Positions 26,692 through 36,000 are shown, counted from the stretch's first letter. The stretch: DNA of 63,859 bases from Ruminococcus sp. (GCA_015066745.1 SVNW01000012.1:1-63859); one strand, 5' to 3'. The notes: generated from the letters alone by a model not told the origin. Translations and numbers: made by a program.

Positions 26692-27993
26692 ATGAAAAAA
26701 AAGACTTTGATAGCACGTGATTTTTATCTTAACAGGCTTATAGATTTTAAAGATACAGATATGATAAAAGTTATTACCGGAATAAGACGTTGCGGTAAAT
26801 CAAGTCTGATGGGACTTATGCAGGAGTATCTTTTAAATAACGGTGTATCTGAAAAACAGATTATATCTATAAATTTTGAGTCTATGGCGTATTCGGATAT
26901 GGACGTAAAGACATTATATGAGTATGTCTGTAAAAATGTTGTGTCAGATAAAAAAATATATCTCTTTTTTGATGAAGTTCAGCTTGTGAAAGATTGGCAG
27001 AAGGCGATAAATTCATTCAGAGTTGATATTGATTGTGATATATATATTACAGGTTCAAATGCGTATTTGCTTTCATCTGAATTGTCTACCTATCTTTCAG
27101 GCAGATATATTGAAATCAAAGTTTTGCCACTCTCCTTCAGAGAGTTTATAGATTTTCACGGATACAGATTAAAAGAAAAAATACTTTCAGACAAAAGCAG
27201 TAAGAAGATTATTTATGATGTGGAAAATGATCCTGTTGATGCAAGAGATGTTTTTGATTTGTATGTAAAATATGGCGGTATGCCGTCTATTGCTGATGTT
27301 GGTCTTGATGTTGAAAAAGTATCAGCTGTTCTTGATGGTATATATTCAGCTGTTATTGTCAGAGATATACTTGAGCGTAAAAAACATGATAACATACGTC
27401 AGATAAATGATGCTGTTCTTTTGCGGAAAATCATGATGTTTCTTGCAGATAACATAGGAAACAATACTTCTTCAAATTCTATAAAAAATACTCTTATTAA
27501 TGAAAAATTAATTGATAACAGACCTGCAGTACAAACTGTAAGTGCTTATGTGAATGCTCTTACTGAGGCATTTGTATTTTATGAAATACAGCGTTTTGAT
27601 ATCAAAGGCAGAGAATATCTTAAAACTCTTGGTAAGTACTATATCGTGGATATAGGGTTGCGTAACTATCTTCTTGGAAATCGTGGAGGTGACAGTGGTC
27701 ATATTCTTGAAAATATTATTTATTTTGAACTGTTAAGACGAGGCTATGAGGTGTCAGTAGGAAAAATCAACAATAAGGAGATCGATTTTATTGCTGTTAA
27801 AACAAATGAAAAGAAATACATTCAGGTTACTGAAACTATGGTATCAGAGGAAACAAGACAACGTGAACTGGCGCCTTTGACAATGGTTGATGATAATTAT
27901 GAAAAGTTTATTATTACGATGGATAAACCTATTGTAACAGATATTGACGGTATCAGAATAATAAACGCTCTTGACTGGCTTCTTAACGAATAA
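26692..27993 (+). CDS. AAA-family ATPase with DUF4143 C-terminal domain
   Basis: A 433-residue protein of the widespread but poorly understood AAA_14/DUF4143 family. Walker A is GIRRCGKSSLM (about residues 29-39) and Walker B is KIYLFFDEVQLV (about 92). Residues 210-420 form the DUF4143 part, with a PD-(D/E)XK-like signature KEIDFIAVKTNEKKYIQV near 365-385. Many genomes carry several strain-variable copies, and roles in defence or DNA transactions have been proposed but are not established. It has a perfect-consensus promoter and its own terminator. Confidence 0.88.
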   Translation: MKKKTLIARDFYLNRLIDFKDTDMIKVITGIRRCGKSSLMGLMQEYLLNNGVSEKQIISINFESMAYSDMDVKTLYEYVCKNVVSDKKIYLFFDEVQLVKDWQKAINSFRVDIDCDIYITGSNAYLLSSELSTYLSGRYIEIKVLPLSFREFIDFHGYRLKEKILSDKSSKKIIYDVENDPVDARDVFDLYVKYGGMPSIADVGLDVEKVSAVLDGIYSAVIVRDILERKKHDNIRQINDAVLLRKIMMFLADNIGNNTSSNSIKNTLINEKLIDNRPAVQTVSAYVNALTEAFVFYEIQRFDIKGREYLKTLGKYYIVDIGLRNYLLGNRGGDSGHILENIIYFELLRRGYEVSVGKINNKEIDFIAVKTNEKKYIQVTETMVSEETRQRELAPLTMVDDNYEKFIITMDKPIVTDIDGIRIINALDWLLNE

Positions 27994-28015
27994 GATTTAA
28001 AAAAAATAAAATTTC

Positions 28016-28057
28016 ACAAAAAACCCTTACGATTTATATAAAGCGTAGGGGTTTTTA
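28016..28057 (+). terminator. Intrinsic terminator after the AAA/DUF4143 gene
   Basis: An inverted repeat of 11 or more bp (ACCCTTACG with CGTAGGGGT, one G-T pair) flanked by A and T runs. Confidence 0.85.
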
Positions 28058-28087
28058 ATGAATATATCTTTTATTTTCAAAACCTTA

Positions 28088-28116
28088 TTGACAAACAACG
28101 CTAAGTGTGATATCAT
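28088..28116 (+). promoter_or_regulatory. Promoter of feoA-feoB
   Basis: TTGACA and TATCAT are separated by 17 bp. Confidence 0.65.
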
Positions 28117-28125
28117 TATTAACGG

Positions 28126-28154
28126 TTAGTGAATGCTAATTGTATATTCACTAA
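28126..28154 (+). promoter_or_regulatory. Putative metalloregulator operator upstream of feoA
   Basis: Two nested dyads sit just downstream of the -10 box: TTAG-N6-CTAA (28126-28139) and TTAGTGAAT-N11-ATTCACTAA (28126-28134 with 28146-28154). TTAG/CTAA dyads are typical of DtxR/MntR/IdeR-family sites. The position is suited to iron-dependent repression. The regulator is not in this window. Confidence 0.5.
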
Positions 28155-28179
28155 AGCAAAACAGAACGGAGAGTGTACT

Positions 28180-28392
28180 ATGAATCTGAGAAATGCGGAA
28201 GTAGGAAAAGAATATATCGTCAGGCAAATAGAAACAGATGATGAAGAACTGAATGCTTTTCTGTTTTCTCTTGGTTGCTATAGCGGTGAACCTATTACAG
28301 TGATTTCACGTCTCAGAAGCAGTTGTGTTGTTTCGATAAAAGACGGAAGATATAATATTGATAACAATCTGGCAGAAGCGATTTTAGTATGA
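28180..28392 (+). CDS. feoA: Ferrous iron transport accessory protein FeoA
   Basis: A 70-residue SH3-like FeoA protein thought to interact with FeoB. Family markers include the LGCYSGEPITVISR core and a typical end AEAILV. ATG 28180 has GGAGAG upstream; an in-frame ATG at 28129 lies inside the operator region and is unlikely to be used. Confidence 0.9.
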   Translation: MNLRNAEVGKEYIVRQIETDDEELNAFLFSLGCYSGEPITVISRLRSSCVVSIKDGRYNIDNNLAEAILV

Positions 28393-28434
28393 TTTTTTAA
28401 TCAAAATTTTAATTCTGCTTTTTATTTTGAAAAT

Positions 28435-28454
28435 GCGTTAGCGTATTCTAACGC
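28435..28454 (+). promoter_or_regulatory. Second TTAG-N6-CTAA dyad, upstream of feoB
   Basis: GCGTTAG-N6-CTAACGC is a perfect 7-6-7 inverted repeat in the feoA-feoB gap. It shares the TTAG-N6-CTAA core with the site before feoA. It may be an operator or a small intercistronic hairpin. Confidence 0.45.
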
Positions 28455-28501
28455 AATGTAATATAAGTAATATTAATACATAACATAAGGAGGAAATCAT
28501 T

Positions 28502-30526
28502 ATGAGAATTGCTTTAACAGGCAATCCTAACAGCGGTAAAACCACCATGTACAATGCGCTTACAGGTTGTAATGAACAAGTCGGAAACTGGGCGGGTGTT
28601 ACGGTAGACAAAAAAGAACATCTGATAAAGAAGGGTTATTGTACAGGGGCAGAGGAACTTATTGCAGTTGATCTTCCGGGTGCATATTCTATGTCTCCTT
28701 TTACTTCCGAAGAAAGTATCACGAGCGCTTATGTAAAAAACGAAAAACCGGATGTTATCATAAATATTGTTGACGCTACGAACTTAAGCCGAAGTCTTTT
28801 CTTTACGACACAGATACTTGAACTCGGCATACCGGTCGTTGTTGCTCTTAATAAGTCAGATGTCAATAAAAAGAGACAGACTGATATTGATTCAAAGATT
28901 CTTTCAGAAAAGCTTGGCTGTCCTGTAGTAAATACAATATCCACTTCATCGGATGGTTTAAGTGATGTTATAAAAAAAGCAGTAGAACAGTCGGGAAAAT
29001 CACAGAAAGCTCCTTATGTGCAGAATGATATAGATTTTACTGATAAAAAAGCAGTTGAAGAAGCTGACAGAAAACGTTTTGCTTTTGTAAATAATATAGT
29101 TTCTTCTGTAGAAAAGCGTAAAGTTTTTACAAAGGATAAAAATATAAATGACAAGATAGATGCTATTATAACTAACAGATGGCTTGGAATACCGATTTTT
29201 GCAGTTGTTATGGGGCTTGTACTGATGATCTCACAGTACTGGGCAGGTCCTTTTCTTGCAGATACATTTGTTGGCTGGCTCGAAGGATTTCAGGGCTGGG
29301 TAGGCGGTAAATTCAGCAATGCAAATCCTTTGCTCTATGCACTTCTTGTTGATGGTGTCATAGGTGGTGTTATTGCTGTAATCGGATTTCTTCCGCTTGT
29401 AATGGTAATGTATTTCCTTATCGCACTTCTTGAAGACTGTGGATATATGGCTCGTGTTTCTGTAGTTCTTGATCCTATCTTCAAAAAAGTAGGTCTTTCA
29501 GGTAAGTCGGTTATACCTTTTGTTATCACAACAGGTTGTGCCGTTCCGGGAGTGATGGCGTCACGTACAATTCATAACGAACGTGAAAGAAGAGCAACCG
29601 TAATGCTCGCACCATTTATGCCGTGTGGTGCAAAACTTCCTGTAATCGCTCTTTTTGCAGGTGCGTTTTTTAAAGATGAGTGGTGGGTAAGTCCGCTTAT
29701 GTATTTTTCGGGTATTGTTCTCATATTTTTGGGGGCACTTCTTGTAAATATGATAGCCGGATACAGAGCAAAAAAATCATTTTTTATCATAGAACTTCCT
29801 GAATATAAAATACCAAGTTTTAAAAGAGCACTCGGTACTATGGTCAGCAGAGGCTGGGAGTACATAGTTAAAGCAGCTACAATTATTCTCCTCTGCAATA
29901 CGGCAGTTCAGATCATGCAGACATTTGACTGGAGCTTTAAAGAAGCCGAGACAGCAGATGCATCAATACTCGCATCGATAGCAGGTCCGTTTGCATATGT
30001 TCTTGTTCCTGTAGTAGGTGTTCTTTCGTGGCAACTTGCAGCAGCGGCAGTTACAGGCTTTATTGCCAAGGAAAATGTAGTAGGAACACTTGCTGTTTGC
30101 TTTGTTGGTCTTGAAAATCTTATTGATACAGAAGAACTCGCACTTATGGAAGGTGCAGGTGCAGAAGTTGCAAGTGTATTTGCAATAACAAAAGTTGCGG
30201 CACTCGCTTATCTTATGTTTAATCTTTTTACTCCTCCGTGTTTTGCGGCTATTGGTGCCATGAATGCAGAAATGAAGAGTGCCAAGTGGCTCTGGGGCGG
30301 TATAGGTCTTCAGATTGCAGTAGGCTATACAGTAGGTTATCTTGTATATCAGATAGGTACACTTATTACAGAGGGGTCTTTCGGTAAAGGTTTTATTCCG
30401 GGACTTATTGCTGTTGTAGCAATGGCACTGATAATAGTAGCGATCTGTATAAATACAAACAGGAAAATCAAAACAGAGTACGCTCTTAACGGAAACAAGG
30501 CTAAAACAGTAGGCGCTAAGAATTAA
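28502..30526 (+). CDS. feoB: Ferrous iron transporter FeoB
   Basis: Fe(II) uptake permease with an N-terminal GTPase domain: G1 GNPNSGKTT (about residues 7-15), G3 DLPGAYSMSP, and G4 NKSD (about 119). A helical linker follows, then the membrane region with Gate motifs (GCAVPGVMASRTI, LMFNLFTPPC) and about ten helices. Its 674 residues are normal for the family. AAGGAGG precedes the ATG. It forms an operon with feoA and the small Cys-rich protein downstream. Confidence 0.97.
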   Translation: MRIALTGNPNSGKTTMYNALTGCNEQVGNWAGVTVDKKEHLIKKGYCTGAEELIAVDLPGAYSMSPFTSEESITSAYVKNEKPDVIINIVDATNLSRSLFFTTQILELGIPVVVALNKSDVNKKRQTDIDSKILSEKLGCPVVNTISTSSDGLSDVIKKAVEQSGKSQKAPYVQNDIDFTDKKAVEEADRKRFAFVNNIVSSVEKRKVFTKDKNINDKIDAIITNRWLGIPIFAVVMGLVLMISQYWAGPFLADTFVGWLEGFQGWVGGKFSNANPLLYALLVDGVIGGVIAVIGFLPLVMVMYFLIALLEDCGYMARVSVVLDPIFKKVGLSGKSVIPFVITTGCAVPGVMASRTIHNERERRATVMLAPFMPCGAKLPVIALFAGAFFKDEWWVSPLMYFSGIVLIFLGALLVNMIAGYRAKKSFFIIELPEYKIPSFKRALGTMVSRGWEYIVKAATIILLCNTAVQIMQTFDWSFKEAETADASILASIAGPFAYVLVPVVGVLSWQLAAAAVTGFIAKENVVGTLAVCFVGLENLIDTEELALMEGAGAEVASVFAITKVAALAYLMFNLFTPPCFAAIGAMNAEMKSAKWLWGGIGLQIAVGYTVGYLVYQIGTLITEGSFGKGFIPGLIAVVAMALIIVAICINTNRKIKTEYALNGNKAKTVGAKN

Positions 30527-30540
30527 CAGAGGTCATTTTT

Positions 30541-30714
30541 ATGGAAAATGTTATAATTATTGCTGTAGTAGCAGTGATAGTAGTTCTTGCTTCTTATTAT
30601 GTCTATAAGGCAAAGAAAAGCGGAAAGAAATGTATAGGCTGTCCGTCAGGGTGTTCCTGTTCAAAAGACAAACAAAAATCATGTAACTGCGGTTGCAGTA
30701 ACGATAACAAATAA
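30541..30714 (+). CDS. FeoB-associated Cys-rich membrane protein
   Basis: A 57-residue protein with an N-terminal membrane helix (residues 3-22), a basic stretch and a cysteine-rich tail with seven Cys (CIGCPSGCSC and CNCGC). It matches the small FeoB-associated family found directly after feoB in Firmicutes and may stand in for FeoC. The exact role is unknown. AGAGG precedes the ATG, 14 nt after feoB. Confidence 0.85.
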   Translation: MENVIIIAVVAVIVVLASYYVYKAKKSGKKCIGCPSGCSCSKDKQKSCNCGCSNDNK

Positions 30715-30715
30715 A

Positions 30716-30768
30716 GAAAAACTCACGCCCTTGCAGATAATGTATTCTGCAAGGGCGTGAGTTTTTTA
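30716..30768. terminator. Bidirectional terminator between feo operon and Rpn-like locus 2
   Basis: A very strong inverted repeat (about 20 bp; ACTCACGCCCTTGCAGA with its complement), flanked by A5 and T6. It serves the feo operon and the convergent nuclease gene, whose stop codon lies in the T run. Confidence 0.93.
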
Positions 30769-31137
30769 TAACTGTTCACCTATGATTTCCATGATAAGTT
30801 CTTCGGACAGGCCTTTTGCTCTCATGTTCTCTATAGTGTTTTGTCTTTGTTGTGCTAACTTTCTTTGGTTTTCTTTCTTCTGTTCTTCGAGTTGTTTTTG
30901 GTTTTCTTTCTTCTGTTCTTCGAGTTGTTTCTGGTTTTCTTTCTTCTGTTCTTCGAGTTGTTTCTGGCTTTCTATCTTCTGTTCTTCGAGTTGTTTCTGG
31001 TTTTCTTTCTTCTGTTCTTCGAGTTGTTTCTGGTTTTCTTTCTTCTGTTCTTCGAGTTGTTTCTGATTTTCTTTCTTCTGCTCCTCTAATTTTTTTTGTG
31101 CATATCTTTCTGCCATTTCAAGTACAGCTTCACTCAT
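30766..31137 (-). CDS. Putative internal C-terminal product of Rpn-like locus 2 (antitoxin-like)
   Basis: In-frame ATG at 31137 (M217) with AAGGAG (31151-31146) at exactly 8-nt spacing. It would encode a 123-residue coiled-coil protein containing the 11-residue repeats and the C-terminal cap. The internal SD-ATG position is homologous to that of locus 1. Independent translation is predicted only. Confidence 0.5.
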   Translation of the reverse strand: MSEAVLEMAERYAQKKLEEQKKENQKQLEEQKKENQKQLEEQKKENQKQLEEQKIESQKQLEEQKKENQKQLEEQKKENQKQLEEQKKENQRKLAQQRQNTIENMRAKGLSEELIMEIIGEQL

Positions 31138-31785
31138 AGAATTCACTCCTTGATTTGTATGTTTAATGTTTCTTACTTTGTCGGACAGTGGACCGAAGTC
31201 GGCTCTGTCTGCGTCTGTATTTTTAAAATATTCCATAAGACGAGTGATTGGTTTATCAGTTTTAACAGCGGTATTCAGATAAATTTCATGAACACCATTG
31301 TCTGATTCAACACCGTGCCCTTCAATAATTCTTTTGATATGGTAATAGTTATCTCCAAGCTTGAAAACATCAAATAATGTAATGTAGATAAGATAAATAT
31401 CCGGCAGTTCCATATATTTTTTGCCTTTTTCAAAATAGGATATATCGATGTTTGATTGATAATATCGCATACGTCTTGGGTGATAATCATTATCCGGTTT
31501 CTGAACTTCAATGTTGTACAGTTTGCTGTTGCTGTCTTCTGCGAGTACATCAAGAGTGACAGAATGTGTGCCGATGTTTCGCAGTGCATATTGGATTTTT
31601 ACATCAATGACTGTCAGATCTTTGATGCCGGTGATTTCTCTCAGTACATATTCGCAGGCGGCTTTGTCTTTCATAACCTCTGAAAAGAAGTCATCGTCCA
31701 TAAGGTTGAAACTGTTTACAATAGCCTGTTTCTGTTCAAAAGTACCAAGAAGATTTTCATAATCAAATTTTATTTTTGTTTTCAT
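30766..31785 (-). CDS. PD-(D/E)XK nuclease-family protein (Rpn/transposase-like), locus 2
   Basis: A 339-residue paralog of the locus at 15157-16038. The nuclease core again carries VTLDVLAED...YNIEVQKP and the RRMRYYQSNIDISY segment. N-terminal residues 1-216 are closely similar between the two. After GVNSMSEAV the C-terminus is a coiled coil made of seven 11-residue repeats (LEEQKKENQKQ, residues 233-309) and a cap MRAKGLSEELIMEI. An internal ribosome binding site and ATG sit at the domain boundary. AAAGGAGG precedes the main ATG. A toxin or antiphage function is inferred from the Rpn family. Confidence 0.87.
   Translation of the reverse strand: MKTKIKFDYENLLGTFEQKQAIVNSFNLMDDDFFSEVMKDKAACEYVLREITGIKDLTVIDVKIQYALRNIGTHSVTLDVLAEDSNSKLYNIEVQKPDNDYHPRRMRYYQSNIDISYFEKGKKYMELPDIYLIYITLFDVFKLGDNYYHIKRIIEGHGVESDNGVHEIYLNTAVKTDKPITRLMEYFKNTDADRADFGPLSDKVRNIKHTNQGVNSMSEAVLEMAERYAQKKLEEQKKENQKQLEEQKKENQKQLEEQKKENQKQLEEQKIESQKQLEEQKKENQKQLEEQKKENQKQLEEQKKENQRKLAQQRQNTIENMRAKGLSEELIMEIIGEQL
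30859..31089 (-). repeat. 33-bp tandem repeat, seven units, inside Rpn-like locus 2
   Basis: Seven directly adjacent 33-bp units encode LEEQKKENQKQ or near variants; the fourth reads LEEQKIESQKQ and the seventh ends RK. Units are in frame, so gain or loss changes coiled-coil length without a frameshift. Confidence 0.95.
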
Positions 31786-31798
31786 TTGTTCCTCCTTT

Positions 31799-31827
31799 AG
31801 TATACCATAAATACACCATTGCTACAA
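31799..31827 (-). promoter_or_regulatory. Downstream promoter P2 of Rpn-like locus 2
   Basis: TTGTAG and TATACT are 17 bp apart with an extended TGG. Only 13 nt separate the -10 box from the ATG, so the expected start point lies within the AAAGGAGG ribosome binding site. The layout is the same as at locus 1. Confidence 0.6.
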
Positions 31828-31857
31828 GGTTTACAGTATAACTTTTTCTCTAAGGAG

Positions 31858-31887
31858 AGTATAACATATATTTTGATATGATTTCAA
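31858..31887 (-). promoter_or_regulatory. Upstream promoter P1 of Rpn-like locus 2
   Basis: TTGAAA and TATACT are 18 bp apart on the minus strand, about 60 bp upstream of P2. Confidence 0.55.
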
Positions 31888-32098
31888 TAGAAATGCCCTG
31901 AAAGGTAATTTTTCGCCCTAAGATGCACAGAAAATAAAAAAAGTTTATATAAACCATTTAAAAACCGTTAACCGTATAATCTGCACAAATAAAAATATTT
32001 TTTTTGGCTAACATCAATTTTGTCACTGCAAAATATACATACGGTATATAATTTTATTGTAATTACATACGAAAATGTACTTATTACACAAAAATCTC

Positions 32099-32127
32099 TT
32101 GCAAATAAATTGAATTGGTGATATAAT
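32099..32127 (+). promoter_or_regulatory. Promoter of the sortase-assembled pilus operon
   Basis: TTGCAA and TATAAT are 17 bp apart with extended TGA. The same element pattern (TTGCAA-N17-TATAAT with TGA) precedes the type IV pilus cluster at 50409-50437. Confidence 0.7.
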
Positions 32128-32182
32128 AAAGATGAATAAAAAACATGAAAATTACTAAAAAAATCGTTCCGGAGTTGGTAAT

Positions 32183-32431
32183 ATGACAGAAAAACAATTA
32201 AAAAGGTTAAAGAGAACCGAGCTTCTTGAGATACTTTTTTTTATGAGAAAAGAAATAGAAACTCTGCAACAGGAAAATGCAGAGTTAAAGGAAAAGCTTG
32301 ATAAATATTCGAGTGGAGGAAATATGATACTTTCGGATGCCAATATGGAAATGCTTACAAAGGCAGTTGAGTCAGCAGTAGCAAAACATCTTGGAGGTTC
32401 CGCTAAGAGAAATAACAACAAAAAGCGGTGA
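32183..32431 (+). CDS. Small coiled-coil protein at head of pilus operon
   Basis: An 82-residue protein I do not recognise. A leucine-heptad coiled coil (MRKEIETLQQENAELKEKLDKY, about residues 24-45) is followed by a second helix and a basic tail rich in Asn/Lys. No membrane segment. It overlaps the signal peptidase gene by 4 bp and is the first cistron of the pilus operon, so it may be a regulator or assembly factor; that is inference. Confidence 0.65.
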   Translation: MTEKQLKRLKRTELLEILFFMRKEIETLQQENAELKEKLDKYSSGGNMILSDANMEMLTKAVESAVAKHLGGSAKRNNNKKR

Positions 32432-33024
32432 GTAACATGATAAAAATAGATTCAATTTCAGATTTGCCAACGTCTTCACAGCTTCAGGCAGAAATAAAAC
32501 GCAGAAAATACCATAAAAATTATTTCAAAATGCTAAGAAGTACAGTTGCATCGTTGATAGTTGTTGCGGCGATAGCCGTTCTGATTTCCATGTTGTTTCT
32601 TCCTATTCTTAAAGTGACGGGCACAAGCATGACACCGACACTTGAACATGAAGAATTTATAGTTTGTAACAAGCAGGGGAGTTTTGAGAGCGGAGATGTC
32701 GTGGCATTTTATTTTAATAACAAGATACTTTTAAAGAGAGTTATAGGTACTGCCGGTGACGTGATAGACATTAAAGATGACGGTACTGTATTTGTAAACG
32801 GAGAGGAACTATACGAACCGTATCTTAATGAAAAAGCACTTGGGGAGTGCGATATAGAGTTACCGTACCAGGTACCTGAAAGCCGAATATTTGTAATGGG
32901 GGATCACCGCCTTACATCAGTAGACAGCCGTACAACAGTTGTCGGATGTATAGCGGAGGAGTACATAATAGGAAAGGTTATTTTCAGGATGTGGCCCTGG
33001 GAGAAAATAGGTACGATAGAATAA
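32428..33024 (+). CDS. Type I signal peptidase
   Basis: Membrane-bound signal peptidase with one N-terminal helix (residues about 31-55), the catalytic serine in GTSMTPTL (about residue 69) and catalytic lysine in NKILLKRVIGTAGD, plus the box FVMGDHRLTSVDSR. Its 198 residues are typical of Gram-positive enzymes. Pilus islands often encode a dedicated signal peptidase that matures the pilins. GTG 32428 overlaps the upstream stop; ATG 32437 is an alternative start. Confidence 0.92.
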   Translation: MSNMIKIDSISDLPTSSQLQAEIKRRKYHKNYFKMLRSTVASLIVVAAIAVLISMLFLPILKVTGTSMTPTLEHEEFIVCNKQGSFESGDVVAFYFNNKILLKRVIGTAGDVIDIKDDGTVFVNGEELYEPYLNEKALGECDIELPYQVPESRIFVMGDHRLTSVDSRTTVVGCIAEEYIIGKVIFRMWPWEKIGTIE

Positions 33025-33058
33025 AGACAAGGTATGATTAGTGCGGGAGGTGACAGTT

Positions 33059-36000
33059 ATGAATGATGTTCAGAAGTTTGTAAATGGCATATTAAGAAAC
33101 CATAGCATGCATAAGAGATATATAGCTGTCCTTACTGCGTTATCAATGGTAGTTTCTATAGTAGTAACTTCTATTCTGGTAATGCCTGCTGACAGTAAGG
33201 CAGGAAGCCTTATTTGTGAGAAGACAGAACATATACACGATGAAAGCTGTAAAAAGCTTGTGTGCGGACTGGATGAAGTTATATATGATGAAGTTACAAC
33301 CGAGGCAGTTTCCCAGGCGATTGGACAGTTTGTACAGTTAGCACAGCTTGAAGGTGAAACAGTTGGGGATGCCAAAACGGAAGCTTCTGTTGAAGTTACT
33401 GAAAGTTATGAAGTAGTTGAAGGTACAGAGAGTATTATCGAAGCTACAGAAGAAACAGTTGTTTCTGAGAGTGCATCAGAGAGTGCAGGAGAAATTTCGG
33501 AAGATACAAACGAAGATACAGTTCCTCAGGTTACAGAGAGTGTACAGCATATTCATACAGATGAATGTTATATGTATGTATGCGGATTTGAAGAACATAC
33601 TCATAGTGAAGATTGTTACGAAAGTGTTGAAGTTGATCCTACACCTGATGAAGTTGATTCATATATGATAAATCAGAATGCTTTTGATGTGTTCAATGTA
33701 TTTGGCAGACCGATGCATTTGCTTTATAATGATGTTTCGGCAACAGGTGAATTTTCAACTGAAAATAGTCCGGATTCTACTATGCCGGTAAATCCGGGTG
33801 CTATACTCGGTGTTGCTACTCATTTCCACGTTCTTGCTGAGGAAGCGTCGTTTGAATCACATGTTCACGGAAATGTTGCTACAAATTATCTTGTAAAGTG
33901 CGGAGCGTTTGGTGTTTATCTTAATAAACTTGCAGGAAAGAGTTCTGTAAACTATATAAGAAATTTTGGCGAATATGCTCCTTTAAATAATGCTTTTCAG
34001 ACCAAGCTTGTACTTGGTTCGAGATATGCAGTTGAGCAGAAAGAGAATGATAACAGATACAGAGTTTATGAAAAAGATAATCCAAGTAATGAATTTTATA
34101 TACCGATAGGTAACTTCCCCGAAGGCGGAAGTATGAATGAAAACGTTGAAATCAATGATAATTATATCAACGTTACAAAGGAACTTGACAAATTCGCTGA
34201 TATGTCAAGGGCGATAGCAGCGAAACCTTCAAAGGGTACAGTAGTGAATGGAGATATCAACAATATTACCGATCAGGTGTTGATTACAGATGACGGTGGT
34301 GAAAAGTATATTCTCGATTTTTCAAAGATAACTGACAAGTATATTTATTATACACTTGATTTGACAGGTAATGATAAAAATAATCAGCCTTTGATAAATT
34401 TCTCTACTTGTTCTAAAGTTCTTGAGATAAAGGGTATTACAGAAGATAAGTTTTTATTCCTTACAGTTGATGTAGGCAATAATGAAAATGTTGCTTTCAA
34501 TAAATCATGGAGAGTTTACAGAGCTGATGATCAAAAAGAAGTATATGGAACAGGTGAAGTTCCGCTTGATGACGGAAGTTGCCGTGTTATTTATAACATA
34601 GTTAATTCCACTGATTCAAACGGTGTGAAGGAATATACACCATTCGGTGAAAAGGATGGAAAGCCTACAGATTCCAAGATCATACTCGGTGAACAGAAAA
34701 ATGGTACATTCCTTGTTCCGAGAGGTTATGTGAACTGTGCAGGAAATACAAATGGTACTATTATAGCATACAAATATGTAGCTACAGGTGAAAGTCACAG
34801 AGCCGATATACAGTTTGAAGATGAAGAAGTTGATGACGTTGACTGTCCGACAACATCGGAGAATGTTACTGAATCAGAAGGTGAAGGCGGAGAGAGTACA
34901 ACGCCTGAAGAAAAGAAAATCAGCATAACTGTAAATAAGGTGTGGAGTGATGGTATTGAAAACGGAAATCATTCCGGTGATAATGTTACAATTCAGCTTT
35001 ATAAGGGTTATGATGCGAAGCTGGATGTTACAAATAATGATCTTATTAATAATAGTACTTTGAGGTTAGTTAATGGTACTAATCAGATAACGCTTAACCA
35101 AGGTAATAACTGGACGGCTAAATTCGAAGGTCTTCCTGTTAAAGAAAAAATGGGTGATCAGACTGAAAAGCTTATATATTATTATATAAAAGAAGTTGAT
35201 GTAACAGGTTACACTGCAACATATTCAGCTAACGGTCTTAATACTGTTGACAGAACGGTTACTGTAAGAAATGTAAAGCTGATGGATCTTGTTATAAAGA
35301 AACAGTGGCACAAGAGTGATGGAACACAGATAACAGCTTCAGATGTTGATGATAACAATAATAACATTTTATCTAGCATGCCTTCAGTTGAATGTACTCT
35401 TTACAAGTCAAATATTCACCTTTCAAATAATCTGCCTACAGATGCCGAAGTGTTAGAAACTTTCAGCATAGGCGGAAACGCATGGCAGTATACTAAAGCA
35501 CAACTTCCTACAGAGGAAGACGGAAAGCCATTATATTATTATGTTATGGAGAAACCGGTTGACGGTTATAACGTTTCTTATGAAAATGTTGGATATCTGG
35601 GTAGTAACGAGATCATAGTGAAGAATACTCAGAAAGCAAGCGGTACAATTTCTTTGACAGTAAATAAGAGATGGCTCGCTACAGATATAGACGGTGTTAT
35701 TGACTATACCAGTCCTGTTAAGGCGGCAAATATTGAAGTAACAGTAGAGTTGCAGAAAAGTACAGATGCATCAAATTGGGTGTATGTAACTGAAGCAACA
35801 TTTACAACATCATATACATTTACAAATTTGCCTAAGCATGAAAATAACACAGCTATTTATTACAGAGTAAAAGAGAAGAATGTACCTTATGGTTATCAGG
35901 ATCTTTACAGTAAGACAAGTGTTAAAGCTCAGGATGTTACTGATAACGGAGAGGTTACGATAACAGTTACTAATACTCTGATAAAGAATAGTCTTGTTAT

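Larger units (their letters stand above)
31786..32182. other. Divergent intergenic region, Rpn-like locus 2 to sortase-pilus island
   Basis: This 397-bp AT-rich stretch has no gene. It holds the tandem nuclease promoters (minus), the pilus operon promoter (plus, 32099-32127), a GTTTATATAAAC palindrome at 31943-31954 and a 14-mer TTATATAAACCATT (31945-31958) that recurs at 39947-39960. Confidence 0.75.

Noticed and set aside
30859-31089. Possible CRISPR array
   Set aside because: Units are directly adjacent without spacers, in frame, and code for a coiled coil. No cas gene nearby.
30782-31139. Three long plus-strand reading frames rich in Phe, Cys, Val and Leu over Rpn-like locus 2
   Set aside because: They are antisense shadows of the 33-bp repeat; a 33-bp unit with no stop stays open in several frames. 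No ribosome binding site or family.
33417-33668. Alternate-frame ORF inside the adhesin gene
   Set aside because: No ribosome binding site or family; shadow of the adhesin frame.
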